A stretch of DNA of 64,000 nt, from contig DAORAL010000031.1 of NCBI GenBank assembly GCA_035344155.1, positions 3,241 through 67,240 of the forward strand. The letters run 5' to 3'. Position 1 is the first letter of the stretch. Every line of letters starts with the position of its first letter. Below the pieces are notes generated by a model. It made no database searches, had not been told where the DNA came from, and worked only from the letters and a program-made list of their open reading frames with translations. The position numbers and the translations under genes were made by a program. Source of the stretch: UBA1845 sp002338715 (GTDB taxonomy: Bacteria; Planctomycetota; Phycisphaerae; UBA1845). Shown here piece after piece: positions 43,503 to 52,679 of this stretch.

Positions 43503-45620
43503 CTACGACGCGCTGTCAGCCGTCTCCTGCTTTTCCTCAAGCTGAACGGCTTTGTGCGAAAGCTTGATGCGTCCCTGGTTGTCGACCGCGATCACTTTGA
43601 CCTTCAGCGGATCGCCAACCTTGCAGACGTCGGCGACGTTGCGGACATAATCGGTGGACAGCTCGCTCACGTGGCACAAACCATCCTGACCCGGTGCGAT
43701 TTCAACAAACGCGCCGAAGTCTTTCACGCTCGTGACCGTACCCGAATACACCGTACCGACCTTGATGCTTTCGGTGACGGCTTCGATCATGCTGCGAGCC
43801 GACTCCGCACCCGCAAGGTCCATGCACGAGATCGTGATCGTTCCATCGTCGTCGATTTCGACCTTCGCACCGGTGCCGGCTTCGATCGCCTTGATCCCTT
43901 TTCCGCCTGGTCCAATGACCTTTCCGATGCGGTCCGGATTGATCTTGATCGACAGGATTCTGGGGGCGTACTTGCTGGTTTCGCTGCGCGGTTCGGGAAG
44001 GGTTTCCAACATCTTGGCGAGGATCTCCAATCGGGCGCCCTTTGCGATCTCCAACGCTTCTTTCACGATGTCGATGCTCAGCGAACGATCCTTCAAGTCG
44101 ACCTGGATCGCGGTGATACCGCGCTGCGTGCCCGCAACCTTGAAGTCCATGTCGCCAAAGTGATCTTCCTCACCGAGGATGTCGACAATCAACTTGCGAC
44201 GCTTGTCGTCGTGGAAACCACCGACCGAAATACCCGCCACCGGCTGAGTCAGCGGCACGCCGGCATCCATCAGCGCCAGCGTTCCACCACAAACCGATGC
44301 CATCGAGCTTGAACCGTTCGACTCGAGAATTTCCGACACAACGCGAACGGTGTAGGGGAAGTCTTCCGGTGAAGGCAGGACCATTTCGATCGCCTTCTCA
44401 GCCAGGTTACCGTGACCAATTTCACGACGCGACACCGCACCGAGGCGACGAACTTCACCCACGCAGAACGGCGGGAAATTGTAGTGCAGCATGAACTTCT
44501 TGCTGTATTCGGGCATCAACCCGTCGATGAACTGTTCGTCGCGAACCGTGCCCAGCGTGACGACGGCCATCGATTGCGTTTCACCACGGGTGAAGACTGC
44601 CGACCCATGTGTACGCGGCAAAACGCCAACTTCGCAGGTCAGCGGACGGATGTCGGTCAGACCGCGGCCGTCCGCGCGAATGCCCGTATCGAGCACCATC
44701 GCGGCGACGACTTCGCCCTCGATTTCATCGATGACGTTGCGAACGGTGTTGCGATCGAATTCGAGATTTTCCGCACCATCTGGACATTCCTGATCGAGCG
44801 TTTCGTTGTAGATGTTTTTGACGGCTTCGTAGCGATCCTGCTTTGAAGCGATTTCCTTGGCCTTGCGCAGCGGACCCGCAACCTTCTCGCGCAACCGATC
44901 CTTGAGGCCGTCGGTTGACGGTGGCGGCGTCCAGTTCTTTTCCTTGCCGCACTGCTTGACCAGATCGTTCACGCAATCGCAGATTGTTCTGATTTCCTTG
45001 TGCGCGACTTCCACTGCACTGACGACATCGGGTTCGGCGATCTCAAAGCCACCGAGTTCGATCATGTTGACGGCTTCGGAGTGACCAGATACGACCAGTT
45101 CCATGTCGCTTTGGTCCATCTGCTCAAGGGTCGGCATCACGACAAACTTGCCGTCGACGCGGCCAACGCGCACCGCACCGGTCGGACCTTCAAACGGAAT
45201 TTCCGAAATCGAAAGCGCCGCCGACGCACCGATCATCGCGAGCATATCCGGATCATGCTCTTGATCCGTCGCGAGCACCATTGCCTGAATCATGACTTCA
45301 TTGATGAACCCCTTGGGAAACAGCGGACGAATCGGGCGATCCATCAAACGCATCGTGAGAATTTCCTTGGTCGTCGGGCGCGATTCACGCTTGAAGAAAC
45401 CACCGGGAAACTTACCTGCCGCGTAAGCTTTCTCGCGATAGTCGCAGGTCAGCGGAAAAAAATCGATCCCGGGCCGCGGGTCCGACGTCACCACCGCCAC
45501 CATCACCACCGTTTCACCGTAGGTCACCATCACGGTGCCTGCCGCCTGCTTCGCCAGCCAGCCCGATTCCAACGTCAGCGTCTTACCGCCGATCTTGCAC
45601 TCTGAAGTGTATTTCTTCAT
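43503..45620 (-). CDS. pnp: Polyribonucleotide nucleotidyltransferase (PNPase)
   Basis: 705 residues from the ATG of MKKYTSECKIGGKTLTLESG; a GTG three codons upstream is an alternative. The first RNase PH domain contains FFPLTCDYREKAYAAGKFPGGFFKRE, and the second contains RTHGSAVFTRGETQS and 'DILGEEDHFGDMDFKVAGT' with catalytic acidic residues. The KH domain is visible as KVIGPGGKGIKAIE and the C-terminal S1 domain as VYSGTVTSVKDFGAFVEIAPGQDGLCHVSEL. It is a phosphorolytic 3'-5' exoribonuclease and degradosome member. It lies downstream of rpsO, the classic order, but a strong terminator sits between them. Confidence 0.97.
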   Translation of the reverse strand: MKKYTSECKIGGKTLTLESGWLAKQAAGTVMVTYGETVVMVAVVTSDPRPGIDFFPLTCDYREKAYAAGKFPGGFFKRESRPTTKEILTMRLMDRPIRPLFPKGFINEVMIQAMVLATDQEHDPDMLAMIGASAALSISEIPFEGPTGAVRVGRVDGKFVVMPTLEQMDQSDMELVVSGHSEAVNMIELGGFEIAEPDVVSAVEVAHKEIRTICDCVNDLVKQCGKEKNWTPPPSTDGLKDRLREKVAGPLRKAKEIASKQDRYEAVKNIYNETLDQECPDGAENLEFDRNTVRNVIDEIEGEVVAAMVLDTGIRADGRGLTDIRPLTCEVGVLPRTHGSAVFTRGETQSMAVVTLGTVRDEQFIDGLMPEYSKKFMLHYNFPPFCVGEVRRLGAVSRREIGHGNLAEKAIEMVLPSPEDFPYTVRVVSEILESNGSSSMASVCGGTLALMDAGVPLTQPVAGISVGGFHDDKRRKLIVDILGEEDHFGDMDFKVAGTQRGITAIQVDLKDRSLSIDIVKEALEIAKGARLEILAKMLETLPEPRSETSKYAPRILSIKINPDRIGKVIGPGGKGIKAIEAGTGAKVEIDDDGTITISCMDLAGAESARSMIEAVTESIKVGTVYSGTVTSVKDFGAFVEIAPGQDGLCHVSELSTDYVRNVADVCKVGDPLKVKVIAVDNQGRIKLSHKAVQLEEKQETADSAS

Positions 45621-45758
45621 TACCGTCACTCTTTTCCGTTTCCGTCACAATGTCTTAGTTTGCTGTGTCCGCCTGCCTACACGACAACCGTCTTTACCGA
45701 TGCGCCCGATCCGCCATCCGCAACTTCACGACGACAATCAATCGAGCAGAATATTTAC

Positions 45759-45793
45759 AAAAAAAGGATGGGTCGCGCGAACGCAACTCACCC
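45759..45793 (-). terminator. Strong intrinsic terminator between rpsO and pnp
   Basis: On the minus strand a 12-bp stem (GGGTGAGTTGCG paired with CGCGACCCATCC, two wobble pairs and one mismatch) closes a TTCG tetraloop and is followed by seven T residues. It is about 255 bp after the rpsO stop and 140 bp before pnp. It should end most rpsO transcripts, so pnp probably depends on readthrough or its own promoter. Confidence 0.82.
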
Positions 45794-46048
45794 TCGCCAT
45801 CTCTCAAGATTTTCCGAGCGACAATCCAAGCCATCAATCCAACACCACCGCCGAATGGCCGCCATACTCAAATGCCACTTGGTGACACTGCAAATCAGCG
45901 CCACCGCGACACCCGGGCAACCTGCAACGGGTTCTGGACTGGACTTGCATCGCCAGCCCCACCGACTCATCAACATCAATTGGCCCGCCAAGACAACCGC
46001 CGGACCGATTCCGCGTGCTGCTATCCTGCGTATTGCTTTCCCACGTAC

Positions 46049-46312
46049 TTACTTACGCAGCCCCAATCGCTGAATGACGCTGAGGTAACGCGCGTGGTCC
46101 TTGTGATTCAGATAACGCAGAAGTCGCGTACGCCGACCAACCAACTTCAACAACCCGCGACGCGATGCAAAGTCCTTCTTGTGCGTCTTGAGGTGCTCGG
46201 TCAGCTCCACGATGCGGCCGGTCAACAACGCCACCTGAACCTCTGGTGAACCCGTGTCCTTATCGTGGGTACGATATGTCGTTACTGCGTCCTGCTTTGA
46301 TTTTGCGTCCAA
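46049..46312 (-). CDS. rpsO: 30S ribosomal protein S15
   Basis: 87 residues, standard length. The S15 signature is intact: YRTHDKDTGSPEVQVALLTGRI, LTEHLKTHKKDFASRRGLLKLVGRRTRLLRYL and the C-terminal YLSVIQRLGLRK. It binds 16S rRNA at the central domain. It is upstream of pnp in the same orientation, with a 428-bp gap that contains a strong terminator and no other supported gene. Confidence 0.98.
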   Translation of the reverse strand: MDAKSKQDAVTTYRTHDKDTGSPEVQVALLTGRIVELTEHLKTHKKDFASRRGLLKLVGRRTRLLRYLNHKDHARYLSVIQRLGLRK

Positions 46313-46694
46313 TGGATTGACTCCGTGGCGAGGGCTTTGATTTCACAAATCTCTACAATCGCGCTTCCGATGGTGCCGGCACCTGATCAAAGCCGATCGC
46401 AACGTCCAAACTCATCGTTGCCAGGCACTGCACCCCGGGCGTTCCAAGGCCTAAACTCTACTGACTTTATCCCCACATGCAAACAAACGATTGCCTCACC
46501 AGGAATCCCCATCCGCACCCCGAAAATGCCCGTTTTCGCCATCCACAGGTCGGATATTCACAACCCAACCCGGCAATCCCCTTCGCGATCACCGAACTTC
46601 AAGTCTTTAATTGTCACGTGCCTGCCCACCGGTATCATGGTGGCCATGCAAACCCGAAATCTTCACTCGAATTCCTGACGCGGACGCAACGAGC
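46313..46694. other. Divergent intergenic region rpsO / trkA
   Basis: Separates two divergent genes and must hold both promoters. I saw no clear consensus pair, no conserved leader structure and no supported coding frame. Confidence 0.4.
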
Positions 46695-48035
46695 ATGAAC
46701 ATCATTATCTGCGGCGCCGGTGAAGTGGGACTTCATGCAGCCGAAGTCCTGGAAGCCAGAGCCCACAACGTCACCGTCATCGACAAAAGCCCCTCCAGAA
46801 TCCGCAAGATCGAGGACACCCTCGACGTCCGCACCCTCCGCGGAAATTGTGCAGCCGCTGAAATCCTCACCGAAGCTGGGTGCAAGTCCGCCGACCTGGT
46901 CGTCGCAGCCACCAGCAGTGACGAAATCAACCTGCTCACAGCCGCTGTCGCCAAAGCCGTCGGTGCGAAAAAAACCGTCGTCCGTGTCCACCACAGCACC
47001 TATTTCACCCAGCGGGGGCTCGATTACCAGAAGCACCTTGGCATCGACCAATTGATTTGCCCCGAGTATTCAACGGCTCAAGCCATCGCCCAGACCATCC
47101 GCAACCCCGGTGCCCATGCCATCGAGAATTTCGCCCGTGGACAGGTCGAAATGCATGAAATCCCGGTTTCAGAGAAGGCAGCCGCCGCCGGTTTGGCGCT
47201 TTCCAACCTCGGATTACCCCGCGGATCGCGGTTGGCAGCCATCGGGCGAGAGGACCGGATGTTTATTCCAGACGGTGCCAGCGTGATTCAACCGGGCGAC
47301 CGCGTCGTGCTCGTCGGGAATGCGAGCGTGTTCCAGCAAGCCCGCAAACTCTTTCACGATGACAAGGTGCGACGCCGCAAGGTGGCGATCATGGGCGGAC
47401 CTCCGATGGCCGTCTGGCTCTGCCGCGCCCTGAAGACCAGCGACTTTTCCATCCGACTCTTTGAACGCAAACCGGAGCGGGCGGAAGAACTCGCCCAGAA
47501 ACTCGATTGGATCACCGTCATCGCAGCCGACCCGTCGGACCTGGCCACCTTTGAAGAGGAAAACCTCGAGCAACTCAATGCGTTCGTATCATTGCTTGAC
47601 GACGATGAGCACAACATCCTCGGTAGCGCCTGGGCCAAGAGCAAAGGGGTCAAGCAATCTATTGCTGTGATTCAGCGGGCGGATTATCTTCACTTGCTGT
47701 CGAGCGTTGGAATCGATCGGGCGTTCAGCCCCAGGCGCGTCGCCGTTCGCGAATTGGTGCGATTCATTGCGGGCGACTCACTTCAACGAATCGCATCGCT
47801 CGCCGACGGAAGCATCGACGTTTATCGATTTCGCGTCGGTCCCAAAGCCAATTGCCTGGGAAAGTCGCTTAGCGAAATAAAACTCGCACCCCAAGGCGGG
47901 GTGGCGGCTGTCCAACATGGCGAACACGTCGAAGTCCCCAGCGCCGATTATGTGCTACGTGAAGGCGACCTGCTGCTCGTCATTGGCCCGCCCGGTCTGG
48001 AAAGTCGGCTCCGCAAAATGTTTGGCACGAAATAG
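46695..48035 (+). CDS. trkA: Trk potassium uptake regulatory protein TrkA
   Basis: 446 residues with duplicated RCK units, as in classical TrkA. The first RCK_N begins MNIIICGAGEVGLHAAEVLEARAHNVTVIDK with a clean GxGxxG and acidic strand-2 end. The second, 'RRKVAIMGGPPMAVWLCRALKTSDFSIRLFERK', has a degenerate glycine motif. Each is followed by an RCK_C unit. NAD(H) binding to the first half regulates TrkH. The ATG was chosen because it matches the family start; the open frame extends upstream without similarity. It is 6 bp upstream of trkH, so the two are co-transcribed. Confidence 0.94.
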   Translation: MNIIICGAGEVGLHAAEVLEARAHNVTVIDKSPSRIRKIEDTLDVRTLRGNCAAAEILTEAGCKSADLVVAATSSDEINLLTAAVAKAVGAKKTVVRVHHSTYFTQRGLDYQKHLGIDQLICPEYSTAQAIAQTIRNPGAHAIENFARGQVEMHEIPVSEKAAAAGLALSNLGLPRGSRLAAIGREDRMFIPDGASVIQPGDRVVLVGNASVFQQARKLFHDDKVRRRKVAIMGGPPMAVWLCRALKTSDFSIRLFERKPERAEELAQKLDWITVIAADPSDLATFEEENLEQLNAFVSLLDDDEHNILGSAWAKSKGVKQSIAVIQRADYLHLLSSVGIDRAFSPRRVAVRELVRFIAGDSLQRIASLADGSIDVYRFRVGPKANCLGKSLSEIKLAPQGGVAAVQHGEHVEVPSADYVLREGDLLLVIGPPGLESRLRKMFGTK

Positions 48036-48041
48036 GCTGAC

Positions 48042-49583
48042 GTGAACTATCGATTTGTCGTCAAACAATTAGGCCTTCTCTTCATCGTCCTCAGTTCGCT
48101 GCTCTTGGCGATCGCGGCATGGTCGGGAATCCAACTGGCGTTTGGAGAGGCGGCTGAAAAGCATCCGCTCCGCGCCTTCCTCATCGCCGGCGGGCTCGGG
48201 CTCTTCACTGGCGGATTGATGTGGCTTGTGACCCGCAATGCCCACACCCGCTTCGGTCGCAAGGAGGCTCTGCTCCTCGTAGCCGCCACCTGGTTTGGCG
48301 GGGCGATGTTGTCGGCGATCCCCTACCTCGTCTACGCCCACATCGGTGAAGTCCCAGGCACCGAACACCCCTTTCGCGAGCCGGTGAGCTGCGTTTTTGA
48401 GTCGATGAGCGGGCTAACCACCACCGGGGCGACCGTCCTGACCAAGATCGACCGCATGCCCCGCAGCATCCTGCTGTGGCGGGCACTGACCCATTGGCTT
48501 GGCGGATTGGGCATCGTCGTGCTGTTTGTGGCTGTCCTTCCTTCGATGGGCGTCGAAGGCAAGCGCTTGTTTCGGGTCGAAGCCCCCGGCCCCGAACCCG
48601 AAGGCGTTCACCCGCACATTCGCGAGACAGCCCGCACACTCTGGCTGATCTACGTCGGTATCACCATCCTGCAGATCCTCGCCCTCCGCATCGCCGGGAT
48701 GGATGTCTTCAATTCGGTGTGCCACACGTTTGCGACGCTTGCCACCGGTGGCTTCAGCACGCACAACGCCAGCCTCGGCGGATTCCATAACAACATCGCC
48801 ATCGATATCATCGTGCTGTTTTTCATGATTTGCGCCGGCGTCAACTTCGGACTCTATTACCACCTGATCCGCGGACGCTTCCGCGCTGTCTATCAGGATT
48901 CGGAACTGCGCCTCTACCTGACGATCATGTTCGTCGTCACCGCCATCGTCACATTCACGATCGCCAATCAACCCATCAAGCTGACCACCGGCGAGACGCT
49001 TCAGCCGTCATGGATTGAAGCGGCGCGGCAAAGCGCACTGACCACGGTCTCGGTACAAACCACCACCGGTTTCTGCACGTCGGACTTCAACCTCTGGCCT
49101 TTCCTCGCCAAGGCGCTTCTGCTGTTGGTGATGTTCGTCGGCGGATGCGCCGGTTCGACGGGCGGCGGCATCAAAGTCATTCGCGTATTGATTGCGTTCA
49201 AGGTAATGGTCGCGGAACTCGAGCGCGTGTTTCGGCCCAACGTTGTGCGCCCGCTCAAGGTTGGCAAAGCCACGATCGGACCGGAGCTTCGATTGGCCAC
49301 CCTTGCATATGTATTCGGGTTGATCCTTTTGTTTGGCGCGGGAACCGGATTGCTCAAACTGTTTGAACCAAATGGTACGATCGATATGACGACGGCTGCC
49401 AGCGCAAGCGTTGCGACGCTATGCAACATCGGACCGGGGTTGGCGAAAGTCGGCGCCGTTGAAAATTATGCATGGTTCACGGCGCCGAGTAAGTGCGTGA
49501 TGATCATTCTGATGGCCCTCGGTCGCCTGGAAGTGTTTGCCATCCTCGTGCTGTTCTCGCCAAGATTCTGGCGCACCACATGA
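48042..49583 (+). CDS. trkH: Trk potassium uptake transmembrane protein TrkH
   Basis: 513 residues, normal for TrkH/TrkG, with about ten to twelve membrane segments. The four filter loops are visible: MSGLTTTGATVL, LATGGFSTHN, TTTGFCTSDF and LCNIGPGL. The conserved 'LTHWLGGLGIVVLFVAVLPSMGVEGKRLFRVEAPGP' and 'MFVGGCAGSTGGGIKVIRVLI' regions support the assignment. The start is GTG at 48042, six bases after the trkA stop. Together with TrkA it takes up potassium with proton symport. The 3' flank has no clear terminator. Confidence 0.95.
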   Translation: MNYRFVVKQLGLLFIVLSSLLLAIAAWSGIQLAFGEAAEKHPLRAFLIAGGLGLFTGGLMWLVTRNAHTRFGRKEALLLVAATWFGGAMLSAIPYLVYAHIGEVPGTEHPFREPVSCVFESMSGLTTTGATVLTKIDRMPRSILLWRALTHWLGGLGIVVLFVAVLPSMGVEGKRLFRVEAPGPEPEGVHPHIRETARTLWLIYVGITILQILALRIAGMDVFNSVCHTFATLATGGFSTHNASLGGFHNNIAIDIIVLFFMICAGVNFGLYYHLIRGRFRAVYQDSELRLYLTIMFVVTAIVTFTIANQPIKLTTGETLQPSWIEAARQSALTTVSVQTTTGFCTSDFNLWPFLAKALLLLVMFVGGCAGSTGGGIKVIRVLIAFKVMVAELERVFRPNVVRPLKVGKATIGPELRLATLAYVFGLILLFGAGTGLLKLFEPNGTIDMTTAASASVATLCNIGPGLAKVGAVENYAWFTAPSKCVMIILMALGRLEVFAILVLFSPRFWRTT

Positions 49584-50357
49584 GGCCTCGCGTCCGACCG
49601 AATCTGGAAAACCCCGGCTCCGGCCATCCAAATCGAACTTCAGAAAAAACCCCAAACGTGCGGTACGATGGACCCCGATTGGGGCTGATTTTGTTACGGG
49701 ACAAAGGTCAGCCGAGATTTTTTTCAGTGCGATTATCAGCATGATGAAGGGACAGTTTTTGGCCCCATATCCCACAAAATACCCATTTGAACACCCAAAT
49801 GGGCCGTTCATGCTGAAACAGGGGCAGATCGGCGAAAATTACGCTAAATGCTAATGCTATGCAGGGTTGCAGACCGATACTTTGCTTTCATGTGGCAGGC
49901 CCAATCGCTTTTGTGAGGTTTAGGGCGTGGGTCAAAAAAATCTGAGCTTCAGCCGGTTTTAGGGGTTGCAGCGTAAATCGGGATTGCCATAATGATCGCC
50001 CGAGTCGACCAGACAGTAAATGGTCGCTTTCAGATGAGGCTGCGGCGCGGTAGCCCACTGAAATAGTCCAAGGGCAATTGGACGAGTTTTCACAGAATCT
50101 ACGTTCGACAATGAAGCAGAGTTCAGATCGAATGGTTCTGTGGTCGAGGGCCAGTCAGCACGTATCAAGTATCAAACGTCGCTTAAATGACCCTCGAAAC
50201 ATTCGGTCAATGAAGTCGCGAAATTAAAAATTCGCGAGACTGGAACTGCCCTGACGGACCAATCGGATCGAAGCAAACGCGGTGAGAACAATGCCGCGGA
50301 TCCGAACGCACTCAGGGCACTTCGAAAATCAGTTTGATTTCGACGAGGCTTTGGAAG
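49584..50357. other. Long non-coding stretch after trkH
   Basis: No supported gene in about 770 bp. It contains an 8-bp hairpin at 49782-49803 (CCCATTTG / CAAATGGG, loop AACACC). A minus-strand frame at 49959-50168 reads like protein near its end (YCLVDSGDHYGNPDL), but it has no ribosome binding site and no family match; it could be a gene remnant. Composition is more AT-rich than coding flanks. Confidence 0.45.
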
Positions 50358-50555
50358 ATGAAGAAAAAAATGACGCGGTCTTTGATCGCCGTGACTTTGC
50401 TGGGCTCCACAATGGCATTCAACGGATGCCTCAGCGCCGACTTCTTCAAGCGGACGCTGGAAGCCGCAGTGACTCACACGGCCATTGAATTCCTGATTGA
50501 CAACGACTCCGTATTTGATCTGTTTGAGGATGGAGCGACGACATTGAACCCATAG
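50358..50555 (+). CDS. Small lipoprotein, DLFEDGA family, copy 1
   Basis: 65 residues starting MKKKMTRSLIAVTLLGSTMA with a lipobox-like FNGC. The mature part is only about 40 residues and ends with EFLIDNDSVFDLFEDGATT plus LNP. The ending is almost the same as in the next gene (EFLTDNDGIFDLFEDGATA), so the two are paralogues. A GAGG lies nine bases before the ATG. No known family was recognised. It is followed by 194 bp without a gene before copy 2. Confidence 0.75.
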   Translation: MKKKMTRSLIAVTLLGSTMAFNGCLSADFFKRTLEAAVTHTAIEFLIDNDSVFDLFEDGATTLNP

Positions 50556-50749
50556 GCTTGATGGGGCGGTCATCGCGAGATCCGAAAAACCGCCTCGGAC
50601 TATGGCGTATTGACATAGAGTTTTATGCTGGTTGTTTATTGGTTGGTCATTACCTTGAGTAAAAGGTCCAACACTGGATCACGGGGAGTGACCTGGTTCA
50701 AAAGAATCAAAACGTTTTGATGTTGTTTCTTGAATTGGAGACTAAGGAC

Positions 50750-50962
50750 ATGAAGAAGACAAACAAAGCCCTGAAGTGTGCGGCAACGGTCGCCGTACTC
50801 GGCACCTGCTTCCACTCGATTGGCTGCAACTTTGGTGGACTCGGACGTTGGGTTGGTAGCTTCGCTACCGGCCTCGTCCCCTACATCGCCGGTGAGTTCC
50901 TCACCGACAACGATGGCATCTTCGATCTGTTCGAAGATGGCGCCACCGCCGCCAATCCGTAA
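50750..50962 (+). CDS. Small lipoprotein, DLFEDGA family, copy 2
   Basis: 70 residues starting MKKTNKALKCAATVAVLGTC with a lipobox-like HSIGC at about residue 26. The centre (NFGGLGRWVGSFATGLVPYI) is Gly-rich and hydrophobic, and the C-terminus EFLTDNDGIFDLFEDGATA is shared with copy 1. AAGGA precedes the ATG by four bases. A strong terminator 21 bp downstream shows it is the end of a transcript. Function unknown; the conserved acidic tail suggests a binding or export role. Confidence 0.8.
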   Translation: MKKTNKALKCAATVAVLGTCFHSIGCNFGGLGRWVGSFATGLVPYIAGEFLTDNDGIFDLFEDGATAANP

Positions 50963-50983
50963 GCCGTACCTTTGTAGTTAACT

Positions 50984-51031
50984 AAAGAGCGGGTAAGGAC
51001 GTTCGCGTCCTTGCCCGCTCTTTTCTTTTTT
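50984..51031 (+). terminator. Strong intrinsic terminator after the small lipoproteins
   Basis: 18-bp stem with a single wobble pair (AAAGAGCGGG-T/C-AAGGACG), TTCG tetraloop and a T-rich tail (TTTTCTTTTTT). It ends transcription of the gene at 50750-50962. Confidence 0.93.
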
Positions 51032-51136
51032 ACCCACCCGCTTCCAGCTTTCATCGGGCGGCCTGTTGCCGGGAACGATTCACGAAACAGGCTGGAACAC
51101 CTTGAATCCAAACATCGCGGCGCGACACCATCGTCA

Positions 51137-51162
51137 TTCCCGCGCAGGCGGGTATCCAGGGG
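51137..51162. repeat. Short dispersed repeat, copy 1
   Basis: The pattern TTCCCGCGCAGGCGGG followed by TATCCAGGGG. A second copy lies at 51272-51296 with A instead of T after the palindrome. The core CCCGCGCAGGCGGG is a short palindrome. Both sit in the 310-bp gene-free stretch after the terminator at 50984-51031, which otherwise holds nothing I can support. Confidence 0.7.
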
Positions 51163-51271
51163 CAAAACGAAGTCAATCCACGTGGGTACTGGCGCCCGCG
51201 CGTTTCAGGGTGGACGAGCAAAACGCTACGCTTGGATAAGGATCGCCAAAGGGCACCACGGGCGACAGCAG

Positions 51272-51296
51272 TCCCGCGCAGGCGGGAATCCAGGGG
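51272..51296. repeat. Short dispersed repeat, copy 2
   Basis: The pattern TCCCGCGCAGGCGGG followed by AATCCAGGGG, a near-identical copy of 51137-51162, 110 bp away in direct orientation. Confidence 0.7.
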
Positions 51297-51344
51297 AATG
51301 CAAATTCAATATCGGTGGATACAAGCTCCGACGCTTCGCACGGA

Positions 51345-51734
51345 TTACTGATTGAGCCTCGCGGCTTCAATCATCCCGCGAAACCGCCCCTCGTCCACGT
51401 ACCCCTGCAACATCCGCAGCAGCCGCCCGTCGGGGCCCAACACCACGAATGCCGGCACCTTGCTGATCCCGTAGCTCTCGGCGAACTTTCGATCCGCCCA
51501 CGACGCGATGCGCACCGGAATCGTCTCGGCCAGCGAGTCGCGCACCTCCTGAAGCGAAAAGACATCCCGTTCCATTTCCTGGCACTGCGAATCGAATGCC
51601 GACCAATACGCCACCACCACCAGACGATTCGTCCGCGATGCCTGCCGCAGCGCTCCGCCCAAGTCGGGCCGCCACGGAATCTGGCTGCATCCAGTTAACA
51701 TCAACAAACCGCATACGACAAGCATTCGAATCAT
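51345..51734 (-). CDS. Thioredoxin-fold lipoprotein lacking the CxxC pair
   Basis: 129 residues. The signal peptide MIRMLVVCGLLMLTGC ends in a lipobox (LTGC). The domain follows the thioredoxin_7-type pattern: 'LVVVAYWSAFDSQCQEMERDVFS' in place of the WCxxC region, then 'YGISKVPAFVVLGPDGRLLRMLQGY' with the cis-Pro. Only one cysteine remains at the active-site position (WSAFDSQC), so it cannot run dithiol chemistry alone. The start ATG overlaps the stop of the upstream metallo-hydrolase gene (ATGA), which implies translational coupling. Confidence 0.82.
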   Translation of the reverse strand: MIRMLVVCGLLMLTGCSQIPWRPDLGGALRQASRTNRLVVVAYWSAFDSQCQEMERDVFSLQEVRDSLAETIPVRIASWADRKFAESYGISKVPAFVVLGPDGRLLRMLQGYVDEGRFRGMIEAARLNQ

Positions 51735-52600
51735 GGGCAAAGCACCTCGCCAACTTTGGGCTTCTTACCGGTCACATCCAATCGCACGATACCGCGCCGC
51801 ACGTCGTGCGGGAACGCAATGATCGTATCATGCTCCTTGCAGCGATTGACCAGTGCAACCCGCTCGTCCACGGATTTAAGGGGAAAAAGGTCGTAGGCCA
51901 TCACCCAGGCTGGAAGAATGTGAGCGCCGGTTGGCGCCATGTCGCCGACAAAGAACAATTCCGCCCCACCGCCCAGATCGAATACCGGAAGCAGTTGATA
52001 CGGCGTGTGCCCGTGCGACAGCTCAAATTTCAAATCGGCGAGATCGCTCGTCGGCGAAATCCCTTCAACGAACTGCGCCCGTTCGTCGCGGCCCATCCAT
52101 TCAAAATCGACCGAGAGAAACGACGCCCGGTCGCGCAGTGTCGGAGCACACGCGTGATTGAAATGTTCGCGATGAACCCAGTGCTTCGCATTGGCAAAAC
52201 GCACGCGAACGGAACCGCCCGCTGCATCCTCCCAATCAACCATCCCGCCACAGTGATCAAAGTGCAGATGCGTCGCGATCACATCGGTCACATCCGAAGC
52301 CGATGCATCCATCGCGCTGAGCGCCTTGTCGATCGCTTCCGGAGTGGACTCGACACCATAGCGTTCAGCCTCTTCGTCGCTCCACTTCGACCCCGTTCCC
52401 GTATCCACGAGCACGATACGCCCGGTTGGAAGGTGACGCGCGATCAGCGTTCGCGTCGCGAGCAAAATGCGGTTCTTCAAATCGATGTTTTGCGACTTCG
52501 ACCAAAGCACCTTGGGCACAACGCCAAACATCGCCCCACCGTCGAGACGAATCGTCCCGTTTACCACCGACTCGAATTGCCAGTTGCCAAGCTGTAACAT
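51731..52600 (-). CDS. Metallo-beta-lactamase-fold hydrolase
   Basis: 289 residues from the ATG of MLQLGNWQFESVVNGTIRLD; a longer TTG-initiated frame is less likely. The metal motif is ATHLHFDHCGG (HxHxDH). Downstream ligands are likely HREHFNHA, 'FFVGDMAPTG' (bridging Asp) and 'FPHDV'. 'LVDTGTGSKW' after strand two is typical of the lactonase/quorum-quenching-like branch, though the substrate cannot be deduced. It overlaps the thioredoxin-fold lipoprotein gene downstream and is divergent from the acyltransferase-like gene. Confidence 0.9.
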   Translation of the reverse strand: MLQLGNWQFESVVNGTIRLDGGAMFGVVPKVLWSKSQNIDLKNRILLATRTLIARHLPTGRIVLVDTGTGSKWSDEEAERYGVESTPEAIDKALSAMDASASDVTDVIATHLHFDHCGGMVDWEDAAGGSVRVRFANAKHWVHREHFNHACAPTLRDRASFLSVDFEWMGRDERAQFVEGISPTSDLADLKFELSHGHTPYQLLPVFDLGGGAELFFVGDMAPTGAHILPAWVMAYDLFPLKSVDERVALVNRCKEHDTIIAFPHDVRRGIVRLDVTGKKPKVGEVLCP

Positions 52601-52679
52601 GCCCCGGTTGTACGCGCGATTGAACGTGTCGTAAAGTCGACGCAAACCAAACGCCCAGCATTAACCCGCCAGAATCGTT

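Noticed and set aside
49959..50168. Minus-strand frame of 69 residues after trkH
   Set aside because: Part of it reads like protein, but there is no ribosome binding site and no recognisable family; kept only as a possible remnant.
50172..50573. Minus-strand frame opposite the first small lipoprotein gene
   Set aside because: It covers the plus-strand gene with signal peptide and paralogue next door; the minus frame has no features.
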